Below, piece after piece: positions 44,224 to 56,157 of a stretch of 64,000 bases of DNA (its first letter is position 1; every line of letters begins with the position of its first letter). The stretch is from contig NW_019154044.1 of NCBI RefSeq assembly GCF_001653235.2, positions 620,001-684,000 of the forward strand, written 5' to 3'. The DNA comes from Pochonia chlamydosporia 170. Lineage: Eukaryota > Ascomycota > Sordariomycetes > Hypocreales > Clavicipitaceae. The notes under the pieces are model-generated. The model saw only the letters and a list, made by a program, of their open reading frames with translations, searched no databases and was not told the origin of the DNA. Made by a program: the position numbers and the translations under genes.

Positions 44224-45024
44224 TCACAAAGTCTCCCCCCTACTCAACATATCCACAAACTGCTCTATCTTCCTCCTCCTCGTCTCCTCCGTCTTCGCCG
44301 TCGTCACCCTCCACAAGAACGGAAACCTCGCACTCCTCCCCAACCCATCAAACACATCCCTCGCCTTCTTGTTCGCCGCCAGCGCCTCCGCAAAATCCCC
44401 GGGCACCTCCATCGTCGCTGGGCCCGCGTACGCCCTGTCCCACCGCCCATCTGCCTTCGCGGCATGCACCTCCGCCAGCCCCGTGGCCTGCATCCTCCCC
44501 TCGTCGATCAGCACGGCCACCTTGTCGACGTTCCGCTTGGACCAGAGGCTGTTCTTGCGGCGGGGCGTGAACCGCTGGATGAAGTAGTTTGTGTCGAGGG
44601 CCTTGCGCTGCCCGTCGATCCAGCCGTGGCAGAGGGCCGTGTCGATGGCTTGGTCGTAGGTGATGGTGGGGATGGAGGATGCTTTTTTCGCGATCTTGAG
44701 CCATATTCCTTGGTTTTGGGAGGTGTTTGCTAGGAGCCAGGTGTTGAAGGCGGCGGGGGAGGGGAAGTAGATTGTTGGGGGGTCCTTTTTGTCGACTTTT
44801 GCTGTTGGTTTGGACTTGGGTTTGGGTTTGGCTGGGATTGGTGGTGTTGATGCTGTGGTTGGCGGTGATGTGGCGACCACTTTGGTGCTTAAGCGGATGC
44901 TTCGGCGGACCATTGGGATAGAGGCTTTTGTAGGTGTTGATTTTGTGTAAAGTCTGGTCGAAAAGGGGACTGTTTGGAGGCGTGAATGTGAGGCTGTGAA
45001 CGCAAGGCAGGGTAGACGTTGCAT
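44224..45024 (-). CDS. YdeI/OmpD-associated family protein, possibly mitochondrial
   Basis: A 266-aa intronless protein. From about residue 85 it matches the YdeI/OmpD-associated family: IYFPSPAAFNTWL, QGIWLKIAKKAS, TYDQAIDTALCHGWIDGQRKALD, YFIQRFTPRRKNSLWSKRNVDKV, and a C-terminal helix pair with FPFLWRVTTAKTEETRRRKIEQFVDML. This family is mainly bacterial (linked to bacteriocin or peptide resistance) and occurs in many fungi with unknown role. Residues 1-36 (MQRLPCLAF...) hold several Arg/Lys, many Ser/Thr and no acid, as in a mitochondrial presequence. Residues 45-84 form a Pro/Lys linker. It converges with the 2EXR gene, with 116 bp between stops. Confidence 0.82.
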   Translation of the reverse strand: MQRLPCLAFTASHSRLQTVPFSTRLYTKSTPTKASIPMVRRSIRLSTKVVATSPPTTASTPPIPAKPKPKSKPTAKVDKKDPPTIYFPSPAAFNTWLLANTSQNQGIWLKIAKKASSIPTITYDQAIDTALCHGWIDGQRKALDTNYFIQRFTPRRKNSLWSKRNVDKVAVLIDEGRMQATGLAEVHAAKADGRWDRAYAGPATMEVPGDFAEALAANKKARDVFDGLGRSARFPFLWRVTTAKTEETRRRKIEQFVDMLSRGETL

Positions 45025-45562
45025 ACGGCGGGCTACCGTGGTTGCGATATGTGGCTATGCTCTTTACAGATGATTAATGGCAATTATTGAGGGGCTTGGA
45101 TGCTTCTGACAGCGAGCTGGGATAGTTGTATGTCTTGCATTTCCGTTAAAGATGAAAACGATGTGGTGTAGTGAGGATGATCGTGAATTTGGGCTGGGAG
45201 GTTCGAACATAACGCTAGTGCGGCGCGCAGCTAACCTAGAGCTGATCCGGTGTACAAACTTTCTGGCAAATGAGCCCACTCCTCTGCAAGGCGGCATATT
45301 TTTAAAGCGAAAATATTAAATATTTATTATTAGTTGTTGATTCTGCTGGATTTAAGTATTTAAGCCTAGTGTTCGGGTCGTGTTTTTTGAAGGTGCTGGT
45401 TCTGGTGCACTGCTAGACAAGCAACATCCAAACTGCAACCAAAAACCAAAGACCCAAATAAACAGAAGTTATAACAACATGGCTTAGACGATATGTGCAA
45501 AATTTCATGTATTTCCATGTATAGACAAATATGTATCATGCACCAGCATATGCACACCACGC
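45025..45562. other. Intergenic region, AT-rich
   Basis: 538 bp between two leftward genes. The part around 45300-45365 is AT-rich (TTAAATATTTATTATTAG-like). It holds the YdeI-gene promoter and the oxidase 3' region. No gene seen. Confidence 0.5.
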
Positions 45563-47281
45563 TTAAAGCCCCTCAAACGCACTATAGCAAGACTCCCTCG
45601 CATCATCATCAGTCCAACCGATACACTTCCAACACCGCAGCAGATTCCCCGGATCATACTTCCTCTTAATCTGCAGCAACCTATCATACGGAGCACCGTA
45701 GTACTCGCGCCTCCAATCAGGATTAAACGGGTTACCCTCGTTGCGGTACGTCCCACCACCAGGAGTCAGCGACACCAGCTCCGCAGTCGCCTTCTGCATA
45801 TCCTTGACGACCTGGATTCTCTGGTCGAGCGTACTGTTCCACGTCCATGACGCGGGATTGCCGTACTCCCAGAGAGCAGTCTTCCACGCCGGCTGCATGG
45901 ACGTGCCTTTCGTGGCGTCCTTGTACATGTAGGGTCCTACGACGGGGACGTACGGCAGGCCACCGGCGTTGACGAACTCGCGCAGGTGTTTCTTGAAGTT
46001 GTTGGATAGCTGGGGCGTGGAAAATACAGTGGACGGCATGAGACGCGTGTTGAGGATGCTCATGGTTCCGACGCTGAATGCACCGCTGAGGACGTACTCC
46101 TCGAAGAAGTTGTAGAAGCTGGGTGCGATGGTGACGTTTGCTGTGCCGCCATTCTTGAGGGTGTATTGGGTGATCTTGTCCATGGACTTTTTCGCCTTGG
46201 CTAGGTCGTTGATTGTGGGCGTCACGTATACGATCTTGTTGCCGTAGATGTGGCCGCCCCAGCCGTCCTTGGCCAAGTCGATTGCCGTGTCGACCAATGT
46301 CTCCATGAAGCCGTAGACGGCGTCCTTGTTGCTCGCGTCAATGCCGATTGATGCCACACCAATTGGGATCCTCGGCTCAACACGATGTGTAGAGTCAATA
46401 ACCACACCAAAAGTGCCGCCTCCTCCGCCGCGAAGCGCCCAAAACAGATCGGTATTCTTGCACTTGTTTGCTACACGAACAGTTCCGTCAGGCGTAACCA
46501 CGGTGAATTGTACAACGCGGTCAGCTCCCAGGCCGAGGGCGGTGCTCATGACCGAGTGGCCGCCGTTTTGGACCCAGCCGCCTGAGAGACCGACGGTTGG
46601 TGAGTATGCGCACAAAATAGTGGCATTGTTCTTGTCGGCGTATTCGTATGCCTCGCCGCAGTTGACTCCTGCACCAGTGGTAATGGTGTTGTATGTATCA
46701 TGGGCGGAACATCCTTCGGGAACAAAGTGTTGGTTGCGCTTTAACGATCGTAGGTTACGCGTCCATAGCATGAGGGCGCCTTTTTGGCTAGAGTCTTCTT
46801 GGAAACTGTGCCCGCTGTTCTTGATGGCCAGTTTACCACCGCATTTCTTGGCGTATTTGAATGCTTGGGTCACGTCGTTGTCATCACGGACCTCGATGAA
46901 GTACGCGGGAACGTTTCCCTGGTTGCAGCTGATGCCGGTATATGCGCCTTCGTCTTTGGGACTGGCTGGGTTTAGGAGACATTTGTCCGTGGAGCTCTTG
47001 TTGGAGGCACACATGGACGATTCTTCGTACATGTAGGCACCGGGAAATTGGTTGCGGAAGAGGGAAGACAAATAGTTGTTCTGAATTTGGCTGCATTTTG
47101 CGTCATCTCGGCGGGCATTCTTGCCTTCGTATATGGAGAAACAGGGCCGTGCTAAGGGCTCAAGGACTTGCACTCTACCACCAAGAGTCTGGTTCAGGTC
47201 TTTGATATGGTTTGGAGTCCATGCCCCGGCAGCAATTGCTGAGCTTGCCAGGAGACTGTAGAGTGTAGCTTGGCGTGTCAT
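45563..47281 (-). CDS. Secreted FAD-linked oxidoreductase (berberine-bridge-enzyme-like, PCMH type)
   Basis: A 572-aa intronless secreted flavoenzyme. The N-terminus (residues 1-20, LYSLLASSAIAAGA) is a signal peptide. The FAD PCMH domain holds KNSGHSF with His158, the usual site of covalent FAD. It then holds GAGVNCGEAYEYA, SPTVGLSGGWVQNGGHS, and LFWALRGGGGGTFGVV, all standard for the family. The C-terminal BBE motif is clear: YYGAPYDRLLQIKRKYDPGNLLRCWKCIGW. Several N-x-S/T sites are present. These enzymes oxidise alcohols, sugars or secondary metabolites with O2, making H2O2. In fungi many sit in biosynthetic clusters, but this one stands alone. Whether Cys of the GLSGG region forms a second flavin bond cannot be told. 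The gene appears intact; the start has a clean signal peptide. Confidence 0.93.
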   Translation of the reverse strand: MTRQATLYSLLASSAIAAGAWTPNHIKDLNQTLGGRVQVLEPLARPCFSIYEGKNARRDDAKCSQIQNNYLSSLFRNQFPGAYMYEESSMCASNKSSTDKCLLNPASPKDEGAYTGISCNQGNVPAYFIEVRDDNDVTQAFKYAKKCGGKLAIKNSGHSFQEDSSQKGALMLWTRNLRSLKRNQHFVPEGCSAHDTYNTITTGAGVNCGEAYEYADKNNATILCAYSPTVGLSGGWVQNGGHSVMSTALGLGADRVVQFTVVTPDGTVRVANKCKNTDLFWALRGGGGGTFGVVIDSTHRVEPRIPIGVASIGIDASNKDAVYGFMETLVDTAIDLAKDGWGGHIYGNKIVYVTPTINDLAKAKKSMDKITQYTLKNGGTANVTIAPSFYNFFEEYVLSGAFSVGTMSILNTRLMPSTVFSTPQLSNNFKKHLREFVNAGGLPYVPVVGPYMYKDATKGTSMQPAWKTALWEYGNPASWTWNSTLDQRIQVVKDMQKATAELVSLTPGGGTYRNEGNPFNPDWRREYYGAPYDRLLQIKRKYDPGNLLRCWKCIGWTDDDARESCYSAFEGL

Positions 47282-48569
47282 GTTGTAGATGTGCCTGACG
47301 AGATGCTACAACTCAGACGGCTACGGAAACGACACGGCCAACGCAAGATATGGTCGAGTAACAACGACGCAGCTCGGCTGAAGCTGACAGCTTCCCACCA
47401 TGGTATTAGTATTCCACTGGCGTCAGGTTTGCTCAGCGCGTTTTCGAGGTCTGCTTCGGCCATGTCTCCGGTTTAAACTAGCTGCCATGTCGGCCCAAGG
47501 ATGCAAGAGCAAGACAAACGCTCCTCTTGACCAATCGCCCTCGATGGGTAAGCCGGACTGGATCTCGAGAGGTCAGAATCCCCATGTCATCTGTATGCGC
47601 AGGTTGCATAGCTGATCGGGGCAGCCATGGAACCGGTGTTGGCTCAACCAACAACCAAAAGATCAACCGGGTTGCATCTGTATAGAAACATTGATCCGCC
47701 AAACTAATATGGCCAGTGGAGATCAAGGGACTGAAGTGGATGTTGGTGGGAACTGGAGACTTGCTAGAATCGGGAGAGTCCCGTTATGGGCCATTTTTCA
47801 GCCACGCTCAGGTCCAGGGGCGGCTTTTTTCGTCCTTGGCTGGCCGCTATCTCCGCTGGGATCAAGATTCAGGAGTTTGACGGCATCTGTGACAACGAAG
47901 CGGAGGTGGGAGGGACTGAAACAGGACAGATGCCAAGCTCTTTGTTTGTCATACGTGGAGTTGGATCTTGGGCGTCTGTTCTCGCAACCCGATCGGGAGT
48001 GTATTTGAACATATATCATAAGCGGCAATATTCTGGAAATCGCTGGGTATGATTGTCGTTGCATTCCTCATCAATCTGTGCCCTACGGATTGGTGCTGGA
48101 GTGTAACCCAGAAGATGAATTGAACCAAGTTTGTGCGTGAGCCGAAGCAGTGCCGCTTTTATCCTGCTAGCCATGGCCAGGGCCTAAATCCATTTTGGGC
48201 TCAACAAGGTGCCATTTATGCCCCATGCCAGCGTGAACTTGATTGCTCAGTGCACTTTACATAATTTTATGCACAAACGAACCAGACTCTTGTTGTCACA
48301 TCTCTCCGTATTGTACGAAACGGATGAGAAAAATGGACGACCAATCGTTTGTTTAGGTTTACGATGGTAGCTTGGCTTACACAATAGTTCAGCTCCGAGA
48401 TACTGTACAGTCATTTGGACTTTAGGGACTTGATGATTTCGGATTGACCCTAAATTGTGGTAGTCTTCTCAAAATCCGCAGTTTGCATTCTCCGTGTGTA
48501 TAAATTACATATATTGACCTCTCAGTCCATTGATCTAAACCACCTTAATTCCATTTTAGTTACAGCGAT
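47282..48569. other. Intergenic region, no gene recognised
   Basis: 1.3 kb. Holds the oxidase promoter and the 3' side of the TPR remnant. Short motif-free frames only. The right end (48240-48560) is AT-rich. Confidence 0.5.
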
Positions 48570-50066
48570 TCAACGAAATAGCAACCCGACCAGCGCATCC
48601 CAAGAACTCTCCTCATCTTCAACTTGAGCGTAGTCAGCGGTCGCAAGCAGACTATCTTTAACCTTTACTGCCGTCTCCCGAAGACTCCTGGCCTCTTCTT
48701 CTTTGCCCATCCGCTCCAAGACCTGTGACATACGCCATTGGGTTCTGGCTGACTCGCCCGACTTGCCCGACTTTGCTCTGTCCTTCTCATTGCCCTTTGA
48801 AATAGCAAGCGACTTCTCAAGGTGTTGCAGCGCAAGGTCATTCTTCTCCTGGAGCATGGCAATCCATCCCAGGCGGTATTGTGCTGCCATTACACTCGCT
48901 TGTGTGGGCTTGTCTGCGGACACCAAATCATGAGCTTTCGTGGCGAGTGAGTATGCTTCTGCAAGGTTGCCACGCCAAGCTTCAATCTTGGCACGCTCGT
49001 AATGAGTTCTGTATGAGTTGAAGGGTTAATTGTATCAGTAATTGTGCATTCAAGACAAAGGGATAAAGGACAATCTCACTCTCCATCATAATGACTGTCT
49101 GACCCATGGATTTTCTGCTGGTAGTACTCTGCTTTCTCAAAGTCACGAACAGCTTCCTCAAAGCGCAGCAGTTGCTGGTGAGCTCGTGCTCTGTTGCGCA
49201 AGAAGCGGTCAATGTTGAATTGTTGCCAGCACCTTGACTCATCTACATCCTCCGCCATCGAAATCGCCTTGTCAAGATAGGGCACCGCATCTGCAGCTTC
49301 AAAAGCAGACACCATCGTGTAGCCTACATTGTGCCAGGAATTAGCAAGATTGTTGTCTACACTCTGAGATTGTCTTGTAACAATCTCGAACTCCAAGGAT
49401 GCAGAAGCCTTGGCACGAATGCTGCGGCCAGTTCTCTCATAAAGCCCAACCATGTTTCGGTGAACTCTAGCAGCGAAGGCTGAACCATCCTCCACGGTAT
49501 CTAAACGATCCAAGACGGTACGCTCAGCCTCCACATATTGCTGTATCTCGATCAAATGCCTAGCGGTGAGTTAGACGCAAGCACAACCAGCTTTCACTTT
49601 TGGGTAAACCGCACCAGAGGTAATCATGATTGAGGCCATCGTAGAGCTCTAGGTAATTATCGTCCATTTGCCGCGTATGTCTCCAGTCAACCACCTTGTC
49701 CCTGATAGCTTGAAAATGGTGATGAAGCATGGAACAACGGCTCCATCGAGGGAAGAGATGCCTTGTTCCATCCTGTGGGGGAAAATGACATCTCAACAAA
49801 ATCTATAGGGTCTTGCTAGCGTAGAATGAGTACCTGCCAGCATCCTCAAAAAGGTCGAACCCTAAGGGTATGGTCGCATTGATTGGTTTGAAGAGGTATT
49901 GGGGAATAGGTTTAGAGCTCAAAACACAAATGCAATTCATCAGCATAGCCGCATCTTGAGTCAGATCCTGAAAAGCTGTACGCCAAAGGTTGACACGGTC
50001 CTGCGGGTGGCGGTCATCGCCATGCTCTTTGGAAGGCAACCGCACGAACCCAGCATTTGATTCCAT
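48570..50066 (-). pseudogene. Truncated NB-ARC/TPR-type protein remnant with in-frame stop
   Basis: Three exons (50066-49615, 49559-49080, 49008-48570) would give 457 codons, but a TAG at 49803-49805 interrupts exon 1 at codon 88. The first part (FVRLPSKE, LTQDAAMLMNCICVLSSKPIPQYLF) resembles the region just after the nucleotide-binding domain of fungal NB-ARC/TPR proteins. The rest is tetratricopeptide-like: repeats of about 40 residues such as NSWHNVGYTMVSAFEAADAVPYLDKAI, FLRNRARAHQQLLRFEEAVRDFEKAEYY, and QYRLGWIAMLQEKNDLALQHLEKSL. The P-loop part is missing upstream. A 42-nt intron ending GTTGAG could remove the stop in frame, but it lacks a good branch site. Relatives serve as NLR-like receptors or incompatibility factors. 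I read this as a decaying remnant; a short TPR protein remains possible. Confidence 0.6.
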
Positions 50067-50857
50067 GACTAAGACAAGCTTCTAGCCTCTTTATCCCTGT
50101 GCTGCTGCTTAAGAGGTAGCTATAGACTCTTAAGGTCTTTGGCGACTTGTGCTTAGAAGTTGCTCAAGCAAAATTGGGTGCGATTGCGGCGTCGGTGAGG
50201 TCTCTCCGGTTAAAGTACCCAATGGATTTCAATATATTGACGGTCAACTGTTCCAGAATGTGCGTGATCCAGCATTTATTGCCTCTCTTATATTAGTAAC
50301 AATATGCCCCCAAAGAAGCACATGCGAACCACGGGCAGACACTTCACCCTTGGACCAACAAAGAAATTCGTAACAAAGACATCGTGCGAATGGATGTAGC
50401 ACGAAACCACCTCAGACGAGTCAATTGTGATACAGTTTCAATGGTCATAGCCTTGTCTTGGGAATATTGTAAAACCTAAAGTCTTGCAGATGTGTTTGAC
50501 GTTGTTTTTGGTGCAACTGGGAGCACCATCTGCTCTGAATATAACTCTTACAAATTCCAATTCCGGAATTGTAGCTGGCAAGCCGTCAATTCATGGAACG
50601 CCTGTTTCATGTGATGTAGAGATTCATGATGGTGGCTTTGTGAATCTGGCCAATACGTAAAAGACAAAAGGCGACCAGTTATCGAAACTGCATGTAGGAA
50701 CAACCAATGCAGATGGTAGGCAAACTCATGCCTCCATCTCTTCTCAGCCCTTTCCCGGTATATTTTAAGATCTACTGTCGGGTTCAAAAAACTTCTTTCC
50801 CCACAATCTGAGGTGATGCGTCAGCCCGGCCTGACAAATTTCCTCGACCTCAGCTGC
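50067..50857. other. Region upstream of the TPR remnant
   Basis: 0.8 kb where the missing nucleotide-binding part of the TPR gene would be expected. No P-loop or NB-ARC motif is found in the minus frames. A 79-codon frame at 50548-50787 (minus) has no recognised motif. Confidence 0.5.
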
Positions 50858-51750
<893 letters not shown>

Positions 51751-54529
51751 GGTTCGAGTGGCCAAGGCTGAACACGTCCGGCTCAAAACCGACAGCGGAG
51801 GAATGAATGAAGGACCCAATATGCCCGGGTAGTTAAACGTTGACGGAAATTGACACGGGAAGTGCACACGGTCGCCCGGAGTGTCAGTCGAGAAGCTGCA
51901 AACAATGATATCATAAGCTGACAGCTTTGTCATTAGTTTCTAGCCCTAAAAACGGGAGTGAATGTTGCGAACATTGAAGCTGAGGAGTGGACATCCTGAA
52001 CCGTGCTTGTCTTTGGCTGTGGCACAATCAGGTCTGCTTAGCCCTGGTGTATATTGCTGTGTTGTCTACATGAAGCATTGATCGAGATATCGTCATGTTG
52101 TCCTCCACGATCGAATGTATCAGACTTAATGCTAGTGGGCTTCTGCAAGATCTCCTTCCCTTGAAGGTGCCAAACTGAGCATGTCATGATACAGTTCAAG
52201 CCGAATTAATGCACTGGTGAATTACGGGCGACATTTAAATATATATACTCGTCCTGTGGATCTAAACCATGCCAAGTCACTATTGGAATCCGCGTCACTT
52301 TCGACTGGTCCGGGGATGTAGTCGGACTCTGGTACCTCAACACGGTATTCCCTGGAAATTTGGATGTTTTCACGTCCAAAGTATAGATGACACAACTGTA
52401 CTCCCGCTGGCTTTGCCCATACTCCATGTGTTGAGGGGAGAAGCCATTCCAACTGTGACATATGTAAGGTGACGTTTGAATGAGAAATAGACGTCCAAGA
52501 AAGCGCAGAAAAAGAGAAGAAACAAACATCACAGATAGGACAAGGTTACGCACCGTTTTCTGCCCGTTTCTTCTTCAAATTGCATGAATGTGCATAATTC
52601 TAGCCAGTCACAAACCCTCAAGTCAGTCAAGGTGACTGAGCCGAACTTTGAACTTCATGTCCAATGTTGACCATGTTGACCTGAGCAAGAGCGGCAATGG
52701 CGCTAAACCAAATAAGTCTGTACATTGACTCTCAGTTGAGCCCAACTTTGAATCTGCAATTCGAGAATGTGGTGAGCAATGGAACTCTCGGCGTAAGCGA
52801 TACCCCGACTCTGCAAGCCACAAGCCAGGGCTCAATTGTCAGCAGTTAGCACGGCCAGCCAAGCATGGATGCTGGGTTCGGAGCAGTCAAACTGGCCGGT
52901 GTGAAGCGCCCATCCGTGGCAATGGACGGCGTCTGTAAGAAGTAACGGAATGCTGGCATGTAACAATGCTGACATGTCTGGGTTTGGGAACCAACAACAC
53001 AACTTGACCCTTCGCTACCAAGATACCAAATGAGGGGATGGGTTTGAGTCTGACCACTCGGAGATGGATGAACCTTGAATGCAACCAACTTGGCAGATTT
53101 CGTCTCCTGACCCAACAGCATGCGGTATCGCCACGCGGCGTGATCGACAACAAGCAGGACGTAGGATCTGCCGAGCACATACACATTTGTAATTGAAAGG
53201 AGGTTGCTTGGTTGCGTAACAGAAGTTTGAGTCTTGTATGGATGTTAGTATCAACTTCCTTATGCTATAGGGAACTTTGTCAGGTATTTTGCAACAGTGG
53301 CCATGTCCGATGCGTCTCTGCAGTTGAGAACTAATGCTACCTTGTTCTTACGCTGTCTGAAGTTCCCGTCTGTCTCATCTCATGCTTCTTCTTTTTCTCT
53401 TCTCTCGCGGTCCAAGCTTTCTGTCAACGCACCGAGTATCCATTCCAGCACCAGGGGTTCCTGACCACAACGGACAGAAAGGTCATGGATGCACCTCAAC
53501 TCTGGGGCTCTGACCAAAGAGAAGTGCCGGGGCACACCATCCGGTCCTGTGCCATGCTTGCCATGCATCCCAGACCACTACCCAGGTCAGGGTGTCCAGT
53601 GCGTTGCGTTCAGCGCAACCCATCCTAGACTCAAAGGAGTAGGCACAGGGAACTTCTGATGAATTCGCGTATCCAGGTTGCAGAAAAGGGCTAGGCCAGT
53701 TGCAACTAATTCCATTGCCGATCGCTCTTCAGCGGCCAGCCGCGCCTGGGGTTATCAAATCCTACCGTGGGTTTCGGAGACTATTTCGCCCCAAAAGCCT
53801 GGTACGATAGAGTGTGGCTGTTCTCCGGTGACTCCAGTCGACCACGAGAGTTGTATTGTTCCTGCAAGTCACTTGTCCGTTATGCCTGCAATACATCGCT
53901 ACCCCACAAGCCGTATTATGGCACCCGGACCAGACGGGAAAAGTCCAAGGTCGTTTAATCCAGTTGACGCTTCAGGCAAGAGGCCCGGTCCCCTGGCTGC
54001 TTATTTCGACTGAATATAGGTGCACAGTTGCGGTAGGATCGGAGCGCCACCGTCTCAGGGACGCTGTGTTGGACTGGAAGCCTTGTTTGCTGTCCCTCCG
54101 TAAATGGTGAAGGTGTGATGAAAGGGACTAGACGTGAAAGAAAGGGTTGGGATTGTAGTTGCAGTGTTCGGTGCATGTGCAGGGACGCATGTACCGCGTG
54201 CTAGTTGATGGTCGAGGAAATATTACCCGTGGGTGTCACCTCCAACTACACGACATCTCTTCTGTCCATGCCTTGACTGTCGAGAAGTCTTGTCTCCTCT
54301 CCTTTACGTTGTTGTGGTAAATGGTGCAGGTTTCGCCGTTTACGCCAGTCATTTCCATCTTGAAAACGAACGGATACTGCAACTTTGACCAAGTTGTGGA
54401 TGATTTACCCCGAATGAGTGACGAGGTTTTCAGTCTGGACCGTATACACCACAAGGGTGCTTTCCATGGCAGCCGGGACTTGTGTTGGACGGATACAATA
54501 ACGACGGCTACAAAGGGAGCAAGCTCACC
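51751..54529. other. Long intergenic region, no intact gene recognised
   Basis: 2.8 kb between the pseudogene start and the second receptor gene. A minus-strand frame at 52222-52461 (YRVEVPESDY, DLAWFRSTGRVYIFKC) has a protein-like composition and may be a fragment of a gene, but no partner exons are found. The remainder is motif-free. The right end has the leader ahead of CACCATGG at 54530. Confidence 0.45.
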
Positions 54530-55892
54530 ATGGGTCGAGATTTTCCAGAATCCGAGGAGGCGGCGTATTGGAGGAGGGTGAACACGGCGGTTCCTTTAAC
54601 CTTTGCGATTCTGGCAACGATTGCATATGCCCTGAGAGTCTATGCGACCCTGGTTATTGCACGAAGAGTGAGGGTGGAGGATTTCTTCATGGGATGTGCC
54701 GTGCTTCTCATGATTGGGAATACTGCCTCTGTACTGTTAAGTATGTCAGCTACGCCCTCAAGAAACTATGCTTGGCCCGCCTTGAACCAAGAAACTGTGT
54801 TGCATGTCTTGAATCATTGTTACTGACCTCAAGTACAGAAGCGTTCAACGGCATCGGAGTTCCAGATAAAGATCTGCCACATTACAGACAAGTCAACTTC
54901 AAACTGGTGCGCCAACATTCTTGTCTCGTCTTGTCGTCAAACTAACCAATGTATGTAGGGCTCCTGGCTCGTCATCAAATTCTGGTCTGCATCCATGATA
55001 TTCGCCAAACTCGCCATCATCCTGTTTCTTCGTCGAGTAGTCGGTATACAACGCCCAGCTCGCATTGCACTTGACATCCTTGCTGTTCTCGTCGTCATCT
55101 GGGGCTCGTCCAATTTCTTCTACACGATATGGTTCTGCAAGCCCGTTGCGTATTATTGGGACAGGACCATCCAGGGCGGTTGGTGCGTTGACAACGAGCT
55201 GTACATGATTGAGAGTAAGATCATTGCGAGCACGGCGGTGGTGATGGATGTTATTATGCTGGCGATACCTATTCCTACGATTTGGCATTTACAGATTCGA
55301 CTGAGGCAGAAGATTGGAATCACTTTTATTCTCTGCATTGGTGTTGTGTAAGTTTACTTTGCCAATGATGAAGCACCGATGACTGACCTGCCGCAGTGTC
55401 TGTGTATTCAGTCTGCTGCGAGCCGTGCAGTTCTCCCAGTTCAACACGGCCAATTTGTCGAGTAAGCCTACCAGTTTAATACCTCATCTAGTGCAATGGC
55501 TGTACTGACATTAACTAGCGTCGAGTATTTTGGAAGGTCTCTGGACCGTGTTGGAGAACCACTTCACAGTCCTATGTGGCTGTCTTCCCCAACTTGGCCC
55601 CCTATTCAGAAAAACGGCCACAGAGAAGGACATCAACAGCGGCAAAAGCAGCGGCTATCTCGGTTCCTACGATCCGTCCAAGAATATTCGGTCCTGGGGA
55701 TTTCAGAAGATGAGCGCCATTGAGACCTCTGTTAGTGGTGCACACGATGTCATCGATCCGTCGAGGTATAACAGCTCGAGGGAACGGCAGAACTCGTCCG
55801 AGATTGAACTCAAGGGCATTGAGGTCCAGACAACGATTAATCAAGAAGTCTCTATTGGAACGAGAAGCGACGATGATTATCACTTGCCTTAG
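54530..55892 (+). CDS. Pth11-like integral membrane protein (fungal rhodopsin-domain family)
   Basis: A second seven-TM Pth11-like protein of 368 aa, from five exons (54530-54740, 54839-54906, 54959-55347, 55397-55461, 55519-55892). TM1 is PLTFAILATIAYALRVYATLV, followed by VRVEDFFMGCAVLL, the family loop-TM2 motif. Next come LGSWLVIKFWSASMIFAKLAIILFLRRVV (TM3), then ALDILAVLVVIWGSSNFFY, and STAVVMDVIMLAIPIPTIWHLQI (TM5). The end of the TM7 region is TSSILEGLWTVLENHFTVLCGCLPQLGPLF, a strong family signature. A Ser-rich cytoplasmic tail of about 90 residues follows. The start context CACCATGG is good. The splice phases were all checked to keep the frame. No CFEM domain is present. The gene ends 265 bp before the convergent aldolase gene. 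Confidence 0.85.
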
Positions 55893-56157
55893 GACAGGGG
55901 CTTTAAAAACTAGTTGCAGTTTCAGGGTCGGCAGGGTTTCGCAAGGCGTCTGGTTACATATGTTCGCGGTGGCGTCGGCTGGGAAAAATTGTTCAATTTT
56001 ATACCCGTTTGGGGACTTAGAAAAGTTTAATAATAGCACCAACTGGTGCATGACTGCTTTAGAAATCTATGTGCTACTCATGGTGTTTTGGGTCGCCTAT
56101 ATCGACCAGACTATGCCCATTGGTAAATGCTTTGTCAGTCTTAATGCCAGGGCTCTT

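Noticed and set aside
50548..50787. 79-codon minus-strand frame starting with ATG
   Set aside because: No motif; it could be a remnant but cannot be tied to the TPR gene or the AKR pseudogene.
52206..52553. Minus-strand frames with a protein-like stretch (YRVEVPESDY, DLAWFRSTGRVYIFKC)
   Set aside because: Composition is suggestive but there is no convincing start, partner exon or family; kept only as a possible gene fragment.
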